Below, piece after piece: positions 1 through 12,500 of a stretch of 64,000 bases of DNA; the stretch's first letter is position 1; every line of letters starts with the position of its first letter. The position numbers were made by a program, and so were the translations under genes. Source of the stretch: Lunularia cruciata (taxonomy: Eukaryota; Streptophyta; Marchantiopsida; Lunulariales; Lunulariaceae); the NCBI GenBank assembly GCA_948567375.1, contig OX419757.1:69626001-69690000 (forward strand), given 5' to 3'. The notes under the pieces were generated by a model. It was given only the letters and a program-made list of their open reading frames with translations. It was not told the DNA's origin and made no database searches.

Positions 1-65
1 TGCTAAACGAATTTCCTGCATCTTGGTATGTTTTACGAAATTTCAGCAGTATCTCGAGGACTAAC

Positions 66-3000
66 CGTTTTGAACAATCGTGTGAAGCTTCCGTCATCAA
101 TCCCATCCTTGAGTGGGACATTAATTGCGTAGTATTTCCCATCCTTGTCACCAACATCCTTTTGATGGACAACAGCAAAGTGATTAGCCACACTGAGGAT
201 TATTAAGAAAGTAATCACCAGCTTGCATATGTCTACGGGGTCAACACACAGAGGAATGCATTTTGGTATTGTCAGGTTGAATTACTTAAGCAGTGGACGC
301 AAGGTCTTTTTCCAAATTAGCTGAAGCATATTTTACAGGATCAAGTTGATGCAGATACCGTTCAGATACGTTCAGATACGTTCAGAGGCTCACCTTCAGG
401 TCCCCAGTTCCCGGGAAGAAGTTGTCACCAAATTTATGGAAACTCACCGTCATCACTCTGAAGGGAAAGAAGTGCAACGCAACCCAAAATAGTTTTGTTC
501 TTGAATCAGACACTCTCAGTAAATCCTCGAGACCTCCACAGCAACTCACCCCTAAGTACTTTACCTATCCACACACGCGTCTCATGCCTTAATCGGATGC
601 TAATACTACCTTATCTACACAATAAGTAAGTGAAGCAAATTACTAATAGCTTTCTCAAAACTGGCTCTCACCTATCTGTCAGATAGAAAGCCTCCTCAAC
701 TCCATCCCCATGGTGGACGTCTATGTCAATGTACAGAACTCGAGCATGGTACTTTAGTAGCTCCAAGATTCCCAGCACCAAATCGTTCACATAGCAAAAC
801 CCGGAAGCTTCGCACTTCTTTGCATGATGCAAACCACCGGCCCAATTGATGGCAACGTCGCATAGCTTGTGGTTGAGTCTGTTGGCAGCATCTGGAAAGT
901 GAAAGACACACGCGATGAACGTGAGGGATGTCAATGATTTCATTCGTCTCTCGCTTGTTGAGAGCAAAGGCAAGCTGCATGAAATCTTTGTGTGACCCTA
1001 ACGACTCAAAGCAGCTGAATGGTGCGGAGAGCTTAGACGAGATTCTTGTTCTACATCTACAGCCTATTTGCTAATACGGAGGTGCACAGCAGATGATAAG
1101 AATAAGTATGCCTCACCAATGGTGCCTCCAGCATAGATTTGACAAAACTCGAACAAGTTGTCAAAAACAGGACAATCTTCCCCCATATTGTCTGGAACAA
1201 CAACCCAGAGGAACCCAGCCTTAGAACCAGCTGTGGCATTCGCACGTAAGTCCAGCGTAATGATTCACATTCCAGACCTCCCCAACCCCAAAAGGCCTCA
1301 TAGAACTTAATCTAATCACATCAGATTTACATCAAGTAAGAAGAAACTGAAAGTTGTGAGACCTCCTCGTCTAGGACAAACATCGGGATGCTTGTCATAT
1401 AGAGAAACCCTTGATAAACAGACTTACATCTTACAAGCTCCTGATGATATTGTTCTTGCATGTTGGGAGTTATTCTATGTAAAAACTCAATGTAGTCCTC
1501 CGAATGAAATTGTGCCATCTCCATTGGATATGCTTTGTGAGGTCTCTGCAGTACAAATTTTGAGTCAATTCCTTCATCCCTCAATTGCACATCGAAAGGA
1601 ATAACAATGCTAACTTCACACAGAAGGTAGGCAAAATTACGTGTTCATACTCATCAGTTTCCTTCATCTCCATAGGCCTACAGTATGCTCTAGAAGATTT
1701 GTTGAGTCCTTTCAACTCCTGAATTATACCTGTTCCTCTATAAAAACTCTCTATGACAAACAATAGATGACACATCCACTCAATATTGTTGCGTTCACCA
1801 CGATTTCTCTGCAATCCACATGGAGTTTCCTTTCAGAACCTTTGCAGGTCAAGCTCTAGTTAACAGTAAGCTTTCCTTCGCCGGTTCAAAATCTACTTAC
1901 TGAAGGTCTGTCTGCTTAGAGGGAAAATCTCATTCCTTACACTTCCTCGTAAGCAGAGCTTTGTCAAAAGGATTGAACCATATAAATAGGTACACGAAAC
2001 CACGCCGTCAGCCATATGATTAAAATGAACTGAGGGATCCAAACTAGATCTCGGGGATCTGACTGGCCTGACATTCCTTCGCAAGGGAATTTCTAGCACG
2101 CAAAAAACAGGATCGTACTTTAGACGTCATAGACTTATATCTACCATCGACAAATCGTCGCAAGTCCTGTAAGTATGAACACTTGAAATCACCCCAGCAA
2201 GAAGGGAAACCAATCAACTAGTCAGATTCTTTACCATCACACTCTGTAAAACTTTCACAGATCGAGTTCGCTTGTACGTACTTGTTGGTTCAGGAGCTAC
2301 AGTTGACCAGCAAAAGTTGCAATAGAAAAGAAGTCCCATACGAGAGAAGTAACTTAGGACGGCAAATATATTGCATTAAGAAACTGATGACAGCAACAAA
2401 AGACAAATATTGAGGCCATAAGCAGTGACTTGATTGAAGGCAAATTAGAGTAACGTACGTAAATCTCCATCTTGTTGTGAAGTCCGTATGCAAGAACCAA
2501 ACTATGTGTCATACACAGCCGATGAGGCTTCATCGGATGATTTGGACCATAATACACATTTCCGACGTCACCTGCAACAGCAAAGGTAGCAGTCAAGTCT
2601 TTGGAGGTATTGGTTCAACTGAGTCATGGTCGTATTTACGATTTGCAAGGATCTTGATCATAGGAAAGGAAATGAACATGGAGCTAGACAAGGAATATGA
2701 AAAGGGGGTGGCTGTCCTTTTAATGTTCCTTATAGTCTTCTTAAGGTCTAGCTGGAACACCTAAATTAAATCACTGGTTGTTACAGTATGTTAAGAAAGA
2801 GTTCGTTAGTTCAGCTATAGTCTGTCCTCAACAGCTACTAGTACTGTGGAGACATACAATGAGCTAAATAGATACTTCGAGCTTGAAGGAAGCCTACAAT
2901 TCCTGAAACATTGGGAGTCTTCGTCTTGAGTTAATGGGCATGTGTTCGTTGTTGGGTGTTTTACGTCGCCAACAGAAGCTCATGGCTTCAAGTAAGCATT

Positions 3001-3665
3001 TCTCATCATGGATGTGTAATTTAAAGAAGCTTGAAGCTAGTCAGTCTCTCTGTGCTAATATAATGATGCTTGGTGCTGGTCACTCTCGCTCTGTCTACTC
3101 CTGCTCTCAGAAGTTTGCTTGTCTACAGAACATATTTTTACATAACACAATTCCACCAAATCATGCTACACCTGCGAACTTAAGCCCTGCTAGGCACTTC
3201 CACAACCCTAATAAAGAACCAAAAGCTCACTCCAACTACTAACTGTGCCTGAAGGGGATGACTGCAAGCAGACATAGGAGAGTTTTACAAAAGCATTCCA
3301 AAATTCTCCAATCAACAATTGCAGATTTCAGCAGTACAAGCGAGATCTGCAGCTCTGAACATCTCGCTAAACTCTTCATTCCTTCGGAGCGTCAGACGGA
3401 GAACTGAGATTTTTATTTAGCGCGCAAATTCACCTTCCGACTTCAGCAGCTCAGTCCTCACTCGTTTGACAGCAGTCACTTCGTTTGCACTCCTTTTGAA
3501 ATTGGTGGAATAAACAAGAAGTTTCAGATAATAAATCCTTAAAAGGCATAGATACAGAGCAACGGAAGAGACTACTAAAACACGCATTTCCAGCTCCGGC
3601 TCCGTCAAAGGTTTGAAAACATTCATACCATCATAAAAGTACGAGACACGATCTTTTGAAAGCAT
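66..3665 (-). CDS. HDA9: Class I histone deacetylase, HDA9-like (3' part off the window)
   Basis: Zn-dependent lysine deacetylase that removes acetyl groups from histone tails in nuclear co-repressor complexes. Seven coding exons are visible on the minus strand: 3665-3629, 2571-2459, 1545-1428, 1191-1117, 891-672, 457-394 and 158-66. All have GT-AG borders and matching phases, giving about 244 residues of an expected ~425. The start is set at [13 protein letters not shown], matching the family N-terminus; the frame stays open upstream to a Met at 3794, which family alignment does not support. Exon 2 carries [15 protein letters not shown]. Exon 5 carries the catalytic His pair (AGGLHHAKK) and the Zn-binding [10 protein letters not shown]. 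Exon 6 has VSFHKFG and exon 7 [13 protein letters not shown]. The order and spacing follow Arabidopsis HDA9 (the HDAC3-like branch) more closely than HDA19. The 3' end continues beyond base 1. No broken frame is seen, so it is probably functional. Confidence 0.93.
351..386. repeat. Short direct repeat in an HDA9-like intron
   Basis: The decamer gttcagatac is repeated about three times in the intron between exons 6 and 7 of the deacetylase gene. It is a simple slippage-type repeat with no apparent function. Confidence 0.7.
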
Positions 3666-3669
3666 AGCT

Positions 3670-4490
3670 GCAGACACGCTCGTCCTTTGTTGGCCGAGAA
3701 ATACTCGGTCCCTATTACCCCGAGTTGTTTCTCGAGCAACCACTCTCGTTCCGACTGCTCCGCTCTGCCTCTGCCTCTGTGTCTCGAGGCTCATTCTCTC
3801 CGCACTCTGCAGTACAGTTCGACCCTCAAAGCTCTGCAGACGGCTTCTTCGTTCAGTAACTCAGTAAAACGAGATTCCAACCACAGTACGCTACCAGGTT
3901 GGTCACATGTGCTACAGAATGAACAGAACAGTACAGACACATGCGTCGCAACCAGGTAGACCAAGCGGTACCGATAGTCTCTACAGTGCTCATGTTTACG
4001 GCAAGAATATAGGGGTTTCAATTTACAAATCGATAGAATGGCTAAGGTATGAACCATAACAATTGGATCGATGTATGACAAAGCAAGAGAAGTCAAGAAA
4101 AACGAATAAATTTCAAATTTTTGTAAATTGCAATCCTGGAAGTCAGAGTTTGATATTTTCCTTTCATGTCATAAAATTATACATTTATTCCAAGTTATTG
4201 CAATAAGCTTTTAGATTCCAAGTTATTGTTAAATCTGGATTAAAACTCTTGACTATTGGTCTAAAATTTCCAATAGCGAGAATTAATGGAGGTTTTATGT
4301 GTGTTAATAGTAATTTATTGAAGAGTGTGAGTAACACGTCAATATTCCATGGAAGAGAATGTGTATCTTTTATTAAATTTAAGAGATGGAAATCCTTAGT
4401 CGTTCAACTTTACGAGTAAGCTCACTCATAGCTTTCTATAGGAAAGTACCATAACCATATAGCTTTAATTAAGTTATTTAAGGCTTATAT
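3670..4490. other. HDA9-like 5' flank and AT-rich spacer
   Basis: This holds the presumed 5' UTR and promoter side of the minus-strand deacetylase gene (about 3670-4100, moderate GC), followed by AT-rich spacer. I see no recognisable coding region, TATA element or RNA gene that I would commit to. Confidence 0.5.
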
Positions 4491-4539
4491 ATTCTAAATT
4501 GGAGACCTCTTCACAAGCCCTGTACTTCAATCTTACAAC

Positions 4540-4747
4540 CTATTTTGTGTTCTTCTCTTCAATGTTAATATCAAAGTTTTATTGTGATCTAAAATGCAAA
4601 AGCCATAATACAAAGTTCTTTTCTTCAATGTCCATATCAAAGTTTGATTGTGATCTAAAACACAAAAACAATAATAGCAAATTCTTTTCTTCAATATACA
4701 TATCAAAGTTTGATTGTGATCTAAAAACCAAAAGGCATAATAGCTAG
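4540..4747 (+). repeat. 66-bp minisatellite, three copies
   Basis: Three diverged tandem units of about 66 bp each contain ttcttctcttcaat, then atatcaaagtttgattgtga. Because 66 is a multiple of three, the repeat creates an 82-codon open frame with a 22-residue periodic peptide. Its AT-rich composition and lack of conserved features argue that this is not a gene. Confidence 0.8.
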
Positions 4748-5109
4748 TATTTTGATGCTAATAGTTTGATTGTGAGATGAGGTTAAACTCATTCAAAACA
4801 AGAAATCTTTCATGTATGTATTGGTCTAAATATAAATATTCCCACAACATAAAGAGCATACAAATAAAACTAGGATTAGCCATTATGATAATTAAATTTC
4901 ATGAATGTAAATTTATACATATTGTGGTAAACCACCTTCACACCATTAATAAAAATACTAATTTTTAGAATATTGAAAGTTTAGGAAGCTCTTATGATTA
5001 GAATATTTAGTTGTGCTACTTATCATATGTCTAGAAAGTAATCACGCAAGAGTACAAAGAGATGAGCCATGAAGAGAACCATGGCTTGTCTACATCCATG
5101 GAACACAAG

Positions 5110-5262
5110 GAAGAAGATCTTCATGATTGTGACTCTTGTGGTCCTGATCACATTGCTCATGATCATGACCATTGTGATCATTCCTCTCACTATCTTTGTG
5201 ATCACAATGTTTGTGATTATGATCTTTGTGATCAAGATTATCTTGATCTTTGTGATCATAAG
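5110..5262. repeat. Degenerate TGATCA-rich minisatellite
   Basis: A stretch of about 150 bp is built from variants of ttgtgatca / catgatcatga, with the palindrome tgatca recurring at least six times. Both strands look alike, so open frames appear on each: a His/Asp/Cys-rich one on plus and an Ile/Val-rich one on minus. Both are products of the repeat rather than genes. Confidence 0.75.
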
Positions 5263-7115
5263 GCCTCCATACTAAGGATCCTTAGGATGAAGTTTGTGTA
5301 TGACATATGCCTTGTCAAAAAATGTTGATATAAGACATCATTGGCTTGATAATCAGTGATTCTTGGAGAACTCAAACAGCTTGAATGTTAAAGAATAGAA
5401 ATTGATGATTTTTTGCATGTGCCAAGATGCAATATGCATGAATAGCAATATTTCCCTAAATAAGTACTTTCCAAATTTAGAAATGGTTACCTTCAGCAAT
5501 AATTTTTAGGTCCTAGCTTGTACATTGACTTCCTTTCACCTTGACAAATTTGCTAAGTTTGCTAAACTAAACGGCAAGCAGAGTCTTTGGCAATGTTGTT
5601 GATGATCATTGAGAGTTGAATATTGGGAGCTCAAGAGATTGTATGAGCAAATGTTTGGGGTAGCTCTTGACTTTCATCAAAGGGATCATGAGTAAGCATG
5701 ATGGCTTTCCAACCAAGAAACAAAGAATGCTTCTAAAGGTGATTCTAAAATCACTAGAAATGAGTAAGTGAGCACTTTGCTGTAGAGATGAGTATATTTA
5801 TGACAAGAGACTAGAGTTCTTATAGTGGAATTGGAGATGGCTTGATTTAGACATAAAATTATAAATCAAAGATAACAAGGATACAAACTTAAAATCTTTA
5901 AGGGTTAATGTCTTTGCTTGGATTGAAGCTCATTGGATGAAGGGGCTCAAGCCAATAGTCAAATCTCCTCCATATGTGATGATAATAGATACACCATGTG
6001 CTCATCCCAAGAGCAAAATTATGAAGGAAATGGATGCATTGTTTGAAAAAAAGGAGTAGAACAATAGATGGTAAATTGGAGGTATAGATACACCAAGCAA
6101 AGAACAATTTTGTAGCTAGTGATGAATCGCTTTAAGTTGTAGCAAATGACTTGTGGCAACACAAGTCAAGTTGTCTTCTTCCACTATCTTCACAAAGGAT
6201 AACCTAAGCTAAAATATTTTATTTTCAAGTTCATGAGATGTGTAGGGACATGAACTAAGAAGGTTTTGTTACTCTCATGTCACCCTTTGTGTAGACTTCT
6301 GCTTTATAATGAAGCTACTCATAAAACTAGAGAAGAAAAAGTTCCCAATGCACTTGATCATCAAGCATATTTTGTACCAAAAGTAAAAATCAAATAAGAG
6401 AATATAGATTGGCCCACAAGAAGAACAAAAAGTTGAAGAATGTGTATGTGCATGTGGAGGAAGTTTATAGCATCCTAGGATATTTGCAATAGAGAAAGGA
6501 ATTGGAGGCATAAAAGAAGGTGCAAATATCAAAGATGAAGAAATTTCTTTGAAAATTACTTTGAAGAAGATTGTGAAAAAAATGAGCAAGATGCCATTGG
6601 ATAAAATATCATAATGGAAGAAAATCATGAAAGAGTAGATAACAAAGAATTTAGTATTGATGAAGAAATGACGCTAAATAGGGAGGCGGTCAAGAATAAG
6701 ATAACCACAAAAAAGAAGGATTGGTGAGAGAAGAATCCTTCATCCACATTGAACTCTTTTCAGACTTGAAAGCAAGGACAAGCCCTAATCAAGATAGTGC
6801 ACAATTGGCACCAAAACAAGAGGAAGTGTCCAAGGAAGAAGTAGTAGGCCAATTACCAATGAAAGAGAAGGAGACCTTTCATAAGCAAGGCAAAGTCTCC
6901 TTACTGAATTATGGTCCCCAAGTAGCAATGACTCCTCAAAAAAATGGAGAAGCATCCTCTCTAATCCACATACAAGTAGAACACCACAAGGAGATTGGAT
7001 TGTCAATAATGAAGGCAAGTAACAAAGTCTAGACTAAAGGAAGAAAAAATATCATAGAAAAACAAAGACTATAGACAAGAGAGGAACCCAAGTTGATAGA
7101 TCTTGTGAGGGATAT
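5263..7115. other. AT-rich spacer with transposon-like debris
   Basis: There is no supportable gene. The open frames at 6275-6628 (minus) and 6721-7032 (plus) are low-complexity, and I recognise no domain. The latter lies just before an LTR copy and could be the decayed 3' end of a retroelement internal region, but no motif proves it. Confidence 0.4.
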
Positions 7116-7541
7116 TGTAACAATATGGAGTTTAGCAACAAAGTTAGTCGGGCTTACGAAGTAGCACATAAGTCAAATTAGCCTAGAATATTTTGGAAGT
7201 ATCTAGGAAGCTTCTTGGGAAGCTTCCCGACTAGCTTAGCTTGCACCTCAAGTAAGTAGCTTCTAGAAGGAAGCTTCTAGAAGCTTCCAACTAGCTTAGC
7301 TTGCACGCCAAGTATGCGACTTCTAAAAGGAAGCTTCTTTAGAAACTTCCTAGTTAACTTGGCTTGCACTCTAAGAAAGCGGTTTGAGGAAGCTTCTTGA
7401 GAAGCTTCTCAAGGGCCTTGTATGCTACCTATAAATACCAAAGCCAAAACTCATGCTAGGCATTTGGAGTTTTCCCACATTCAAGTGTCCCAATGTGAGT
7501 TTCCATTCTCCTATTTCTCTCCTTGGTCTTGGTCTTGTACA
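7116..7541 (+). mobile_element. LTR copy A of a retrotransposon family (plus orientation)
   Basis: About 426 bp beginning tgtaacaatatggag and ending near ...ggtcttgtaca. It carries a TATAAATA box at 7430-7437 followed by a conserved downstream block (catttggagttttccc...). The 5' half contains three subrepeats of about 60 bp (at 7233, 7293 and 7356), each with (a)gctt(a/g)gcttgcac and HindIII-rich gaagcttc palindromes. It is clearly homologous to the copies at 24349-24707 (same orientation), 17132-17573 and 20539-20946 (opposite orientation). The exact termini are estimated by comparing the four copies. Confidence 0.8.
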
Positions 7542-9500
7542 GATATCCTCAAGGCAAAGGAGAATGAAAATGAGCTCTTGAGGGCTAAGGAAGAAGAATC
7601 TACCCAAGCACATATATGCAAGAGAGGGAGAGATACGCATGTGGTCAAATATGTGACCACCTTTCACAAGGAAGTGCAAGAAGAGGTACATGTGCTACTC
7701 TTCACACTAAAAGTGAAGAAGAGGAAGGAGAGTACATCACAAAAGTTGAACAAGGGAGCCAACCTTATCACAAAAAAAGATCTTCTTGTGGTAAGTGATC
7801 CAAATTGTAGGTCCTATGCTTCATGAGCTAGAAATGATCTTTCACTACTACCATGAATTAGATGGACTATCATTGATTACATGAAGTTGATTGCACATCT
7901 TTATCTAATTGCTTAAGCAGCCAACATAAAGAAGGCAAGATCTCATGGAGAGCTCAAGAAGACCAAGTAGTAGTTCCAAAGCAAATAAGAAACTTGTCAT
8001 GAACACACAAAAATGATGGACAACTAGACGAAGGTACAGCAAGCAAGATCAAAGATATACAACAAAAATCTGTGGAGAATGTAAGCCAAGGTCTAAGTCT
8101 TCAACCTCATAATTGATCAACAAATAACTTTGTGTCAAAGATGAAGAAGTGGTTACACTAAAATCCAAATTGGAGCAAGCTCAAATCAAGATTGCTACCA
8201 ATGAAATCATACATGGCAACTACAAGGACCTTGCCAAAGTTTTCATGAGGACCAAACAAAGCAAGTTGATGAGCAAGAAAGAATAACTCATTTTCATAAA
8301 AGCAAAGCAATAGTTAGAAGGAGAAATGTAGGCCATGCTTTTGATCTTAGAGGAAGAGCATACCCAAATACTCACAAGTATTTAATCTAAGCCAAAGAGA
8401 TGATAGAGCATGCTAAGAAGTTATAAAAAGACTCTTTTGCATCAAGTAAAATTGCATTCTTCAAAGTCATAAATTCGCACGTTGGAAGCAAATGTGCACA
8501 ACAATGAACAATTATAGCACTTGCTTGCTTGTCTCAAAGTGCACATGAGTAAGAAGCTGAAAAATATGCTAAACAAGATGCTTGTCATGTTTGAGGTAAA
8601 TGTGTATAAAAATGAACAATTAGAGCACCTTGCTCACTTGTCTCAAAGGACGCATGAGCCAAAATTTTGACAATATGCAGAACAATATACTTGTCAAGTT
8701 TGTGTACTACAAGAGAAAGGTCAAACTGCTCCTATGGATGGTGAAAATTGAAGGAGGTTCTTTGCAATAGTTCTTCATGATAGTTTATAAATTCTAAAGT
8801 CATAAAATGTAAAATAGTCTAAGTCAATTGATCATTGGCCTAATAGAGTAAAGATAGAATCTTTCATGCTAAAGATATTTGTGATTGTAAAGTAACGACT
8901 CATAACATTTTTTTTCGGGGTCAATTTTGTAGTGAAGACCTTCATGATCATTAGCCAAAGGAAACAAATTAGAAGTATACAACAAAACCATGGAGTTGAT
9001 CTGGCATTTGCATCTATGAAATCTTTAATTAAGTAAGATTAAGATAAGATAAGGTCATGAGATATGATTAGCAATCAGTTATATATATGTAATTTGGAGA
9101 TTTCTAGTAGATTATAGCCAATTTATTTTCTTTACAAAAGAGTAATAGTATTACAAGGGGCTTTGGTTCAATGAAAACAAGATTCATTTTTTCACTCAAC
9201 TCAATCATGGAATCAATTTTTGTTAGCAAAAGTTATTACTCAAAGACCTCTATGATCTTTTATGTATGATTTTTGCATTCTATATGATGGTTTTTTTGCT
9301 TGGAGTGAGTAGTGGTGAAGAACTTGAAGTAGAAACGTGAGTGTTGGAGTGAAGTGAATCACTTGCACTTGTCTATAGTGTTGGATCTTTGAGGTTTTGG
9401 AAGTCAAGGCAATGCAAAGAGAGGCTAACAAGACCACGAGCATAGTAAAGTACCACAAAAACAAAAATCTAGGTGACATGGTCCATCTACAACTCCTTTA
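7542..9500 (+). mobile_element. Degenerate retroelement internal region next to LTR A
   Basis: The sequence following LTR A has a 134-codon open frame that starts inside the LTR (7422-7826), and scattered Lys/Glu-rich, coiled-coil-like coding remnants around 8130-8350, interrupted by stops. I find no convincing protease, reverse transcriptase or integrase motif here. Position directly downstream of an LTR suggests a decayed leader and gag region; this is inference. Confidence 0.35.
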
Positions 9501-12500
9501 ATATTTCATCTTTTGGGAAGTATGCAATTGCTGTTGTTGTAGTCATCAGAATGATAAGACCTTCATGGTGAAACTTCCAAAGAAGTAGGCACAATAATTG
9601 GCATGGGCATGATACACATGACACTAATAACCTTTGGCACATTTGAGATAGTCATAACATTCACAACCTCTAAATTTTTAACAAAGAGCAAGCACCAATG
9701 ACCATCAGTCCAATTGTGCCTTTGGTGTGGAGTGCTTTACAAGCAAACTGACTTTTGTGACAAATGAACTAGCACCTTCAAGACTAATTTAGAGCAAATC
9801 TTGAGTGAAATTGGTTTTTGTTTTCCCTTCTGGAATTGTGCTATTGGGGTGAAACTCCCCCTCTTTTGGGAGTGATTTTGACTTTTGCACAAGAGGTTAA
9901 ACATGAAACAATAAAGAAATCACCATTTGTTACACATTTCCTTCATCTTTTAGTCATTTCCAACAAGTATCTCCATTGGAATTACTTGCTTTTATTGTTT
10001 ACCACGTTTTGATTGACATTGAGTCAGTACAAGTAAATAAAATCTCATTCTATGAAATCTAACTTTGTTAAAATATTTTGTACAAATATCATTTTTTAAG
10101 TATGTATGTAGCAACTTGCAAGGAGAACTACAGTCTAAGTTTAAGTAGTTATGTATTTTGATAATTCAATATACATAAGCATGTGGTGTATGTAGTAACA
10201 ACATTGAATTTTTATAAAATTACTATCAGTTTCAGACTTCATTATAGTAGTAAAACAATGAACTTTCTACAATTATCTTTAGAGTTTAATTATCTTCTGA
10301 CTTTTGCAAGGCTATCCAATTCATGATTGGTAGTTGAATATTTTATATCTTCATTTTGTCCATATTAATTAATTATTTTATTTTATATTTGTATCAATAG
10401 ATTCAGTTCTTGTCATGTTAGGAAAAGTGTAAAAAAGCTTAAAATTTTTAGCTGAATAAAATTATATAAGAGGATCAAGGCTTTTCAAAATGCATTAATT
10501 TTATAGGTGGCCTCATCACATATTCCTCTAAAATACCTAGTTGCGTCTTCTAAACTTTCAAGAATTGTATTCCATGCTTGAATGTGCAATCTCCTCAAAT
10601 TACCAATGATCAATAGGTTACTTATTGTACTTTTTTAATGATTTTTCGACTAATACAAAAAATGTGAAACTTTTTCAAGAAATGAATAAATCTAGGACTG
10701 TTATATATGAAAAATATAAACATCCATCAAAGAAATGACAAAGATGTAAGGAGAATAGTTTGTTAATCGTAATTTTTTAGAACAAATTGGACCTCAAAAA
10801 TATAAGATTAAAGTATGGATCACATTTGAAAATACTTACTAGTTTGAGTGGATTTACACTTATTTGAAGGAATATTCTTTTTCACTGATGAATTTATCTC
10901 CATATATGAATGAAAATTGATGTTTACATTTTTACATTAATAGCAACTTCCAAGATATATGAAACAGTCAGTAGACCTATTTTTTGTATTCTATCAATAT
11001 TTGGTTTATTCCTCTTGAATTTTTACTTCTTGTGGATATGAAATAGCCCATACATAGGATTTGATGTCAACCTAAGATATTGTTATTTGACTTGCATGCT
11101 TTTGTGTAGAACTTTGGTAAATTAGCATAGTAGTTTCTATCATTATAAACTTCTAGGAAATATAATACAAAGCTATTTTAAATATTCTATAAATAGCATT
11201 GAGAATTACCTTGACTTCTTCATATAATTTATTAGGTAACTTAATAAAATATCTAATAATCTTCTTATAAATGACTTGAGTTTGAAGAGGTTACGGAACC
11301 TTCATATGAGAGACCATCATTCCATATGAAATGATGAACTCTCATAAGAAAGTACAAGTTGACTTTTGGGACACACACATCCATTTGTTATAAGTATAAA
11401 TAAAATATCTTTGACTATCTTTTGCACTCAAAGTACATCCTTATTAATTCTTACCTTCCTTTTTCATGTATTTTCCCTAATTACTCTCTTGGAATTTGGT
11501 CTTTCCAAGAAAAAAGAGTACATTCTACTTAATACTTGGTTGATCTTTTCTAGTTATCATTATTCCTTCTTGCTTTCTTGGACTTTTGCTCATACATTTG
11601 GGTTGCTATCCTTAGTACTTATTTTTTCACGATGACATATAATATGAGGGTTTGTTTATAATGTAGAGCTTGTCGTTGCTAGTGTTTCCTTACTTGTAAA
11701 TTAAAGTTTAGCGGATGTTAATTTTGTTTGTTTACATGTGTTATTTGCATATTCATTGTGTTTATTTGTTTGAGTGTTTGCTAGTTGTGTTATGTTTACT
11801 TTTTAATATGTCATTATTCACTGTCACACCTTTTGAAGATTAAGTTTAAAGAAAAATATAGCTTCTTATATTTGGATAGATTTCACTCAATTTGGTAAAG
11901 GAAATGTCATTATCAATCAAGTGGAGAAATATACAAGATACCATTTCAAAGAGGAATGTGAAGAAACATCATCTTTATAGAAGAGTTTTTTCCTTAAATA
12001 GATTATAGGTAAGAAGGTAGATGGCAAGAGAGTACAATCATTCTTCACTTAATCACTTAAAGAGATCACATCAAGTAAGTTCACCTAATTCTTGATTAAT
12101 TTTTTGCCTCATTGAACTTCTCATTGATATTTATTTAAATAACTATTCATAGGAGAAAAATTTAATCCATAATATCCATTCTTTTAACCTTGATGATTTC
12201 AAGATTTTCTCCCCTCTTGATAATAAAGCCTTAATATCTATTTCTTATTATTCTTATATCTAAAGTTCTTAAGCACTAAAATATGAATCCATTTTCTCCG
12301 CAGATCTACTAGAAACTCTCTATCATTTGATTATATAAATATTTTCATATTTTATAGATTCACATAAATTCAATTACAAAGTTTCTCAAATTTGTTGATC
12401 CTTTGAGATTAGCTATGAATTTTCTTGTTTTTTGACCATCCAAAGAATTCCCCGGTATTAGGTTGTATAAGGTATCCATTTTGAAATAGTAAATTTCATT

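Noticed and set aside
5062-5328. Cys/His/Asp-rich open frame that could look like a metal-binding protein
   Set aside because: It is created by the TGATCA minisatellite; composition and period explain the residues.
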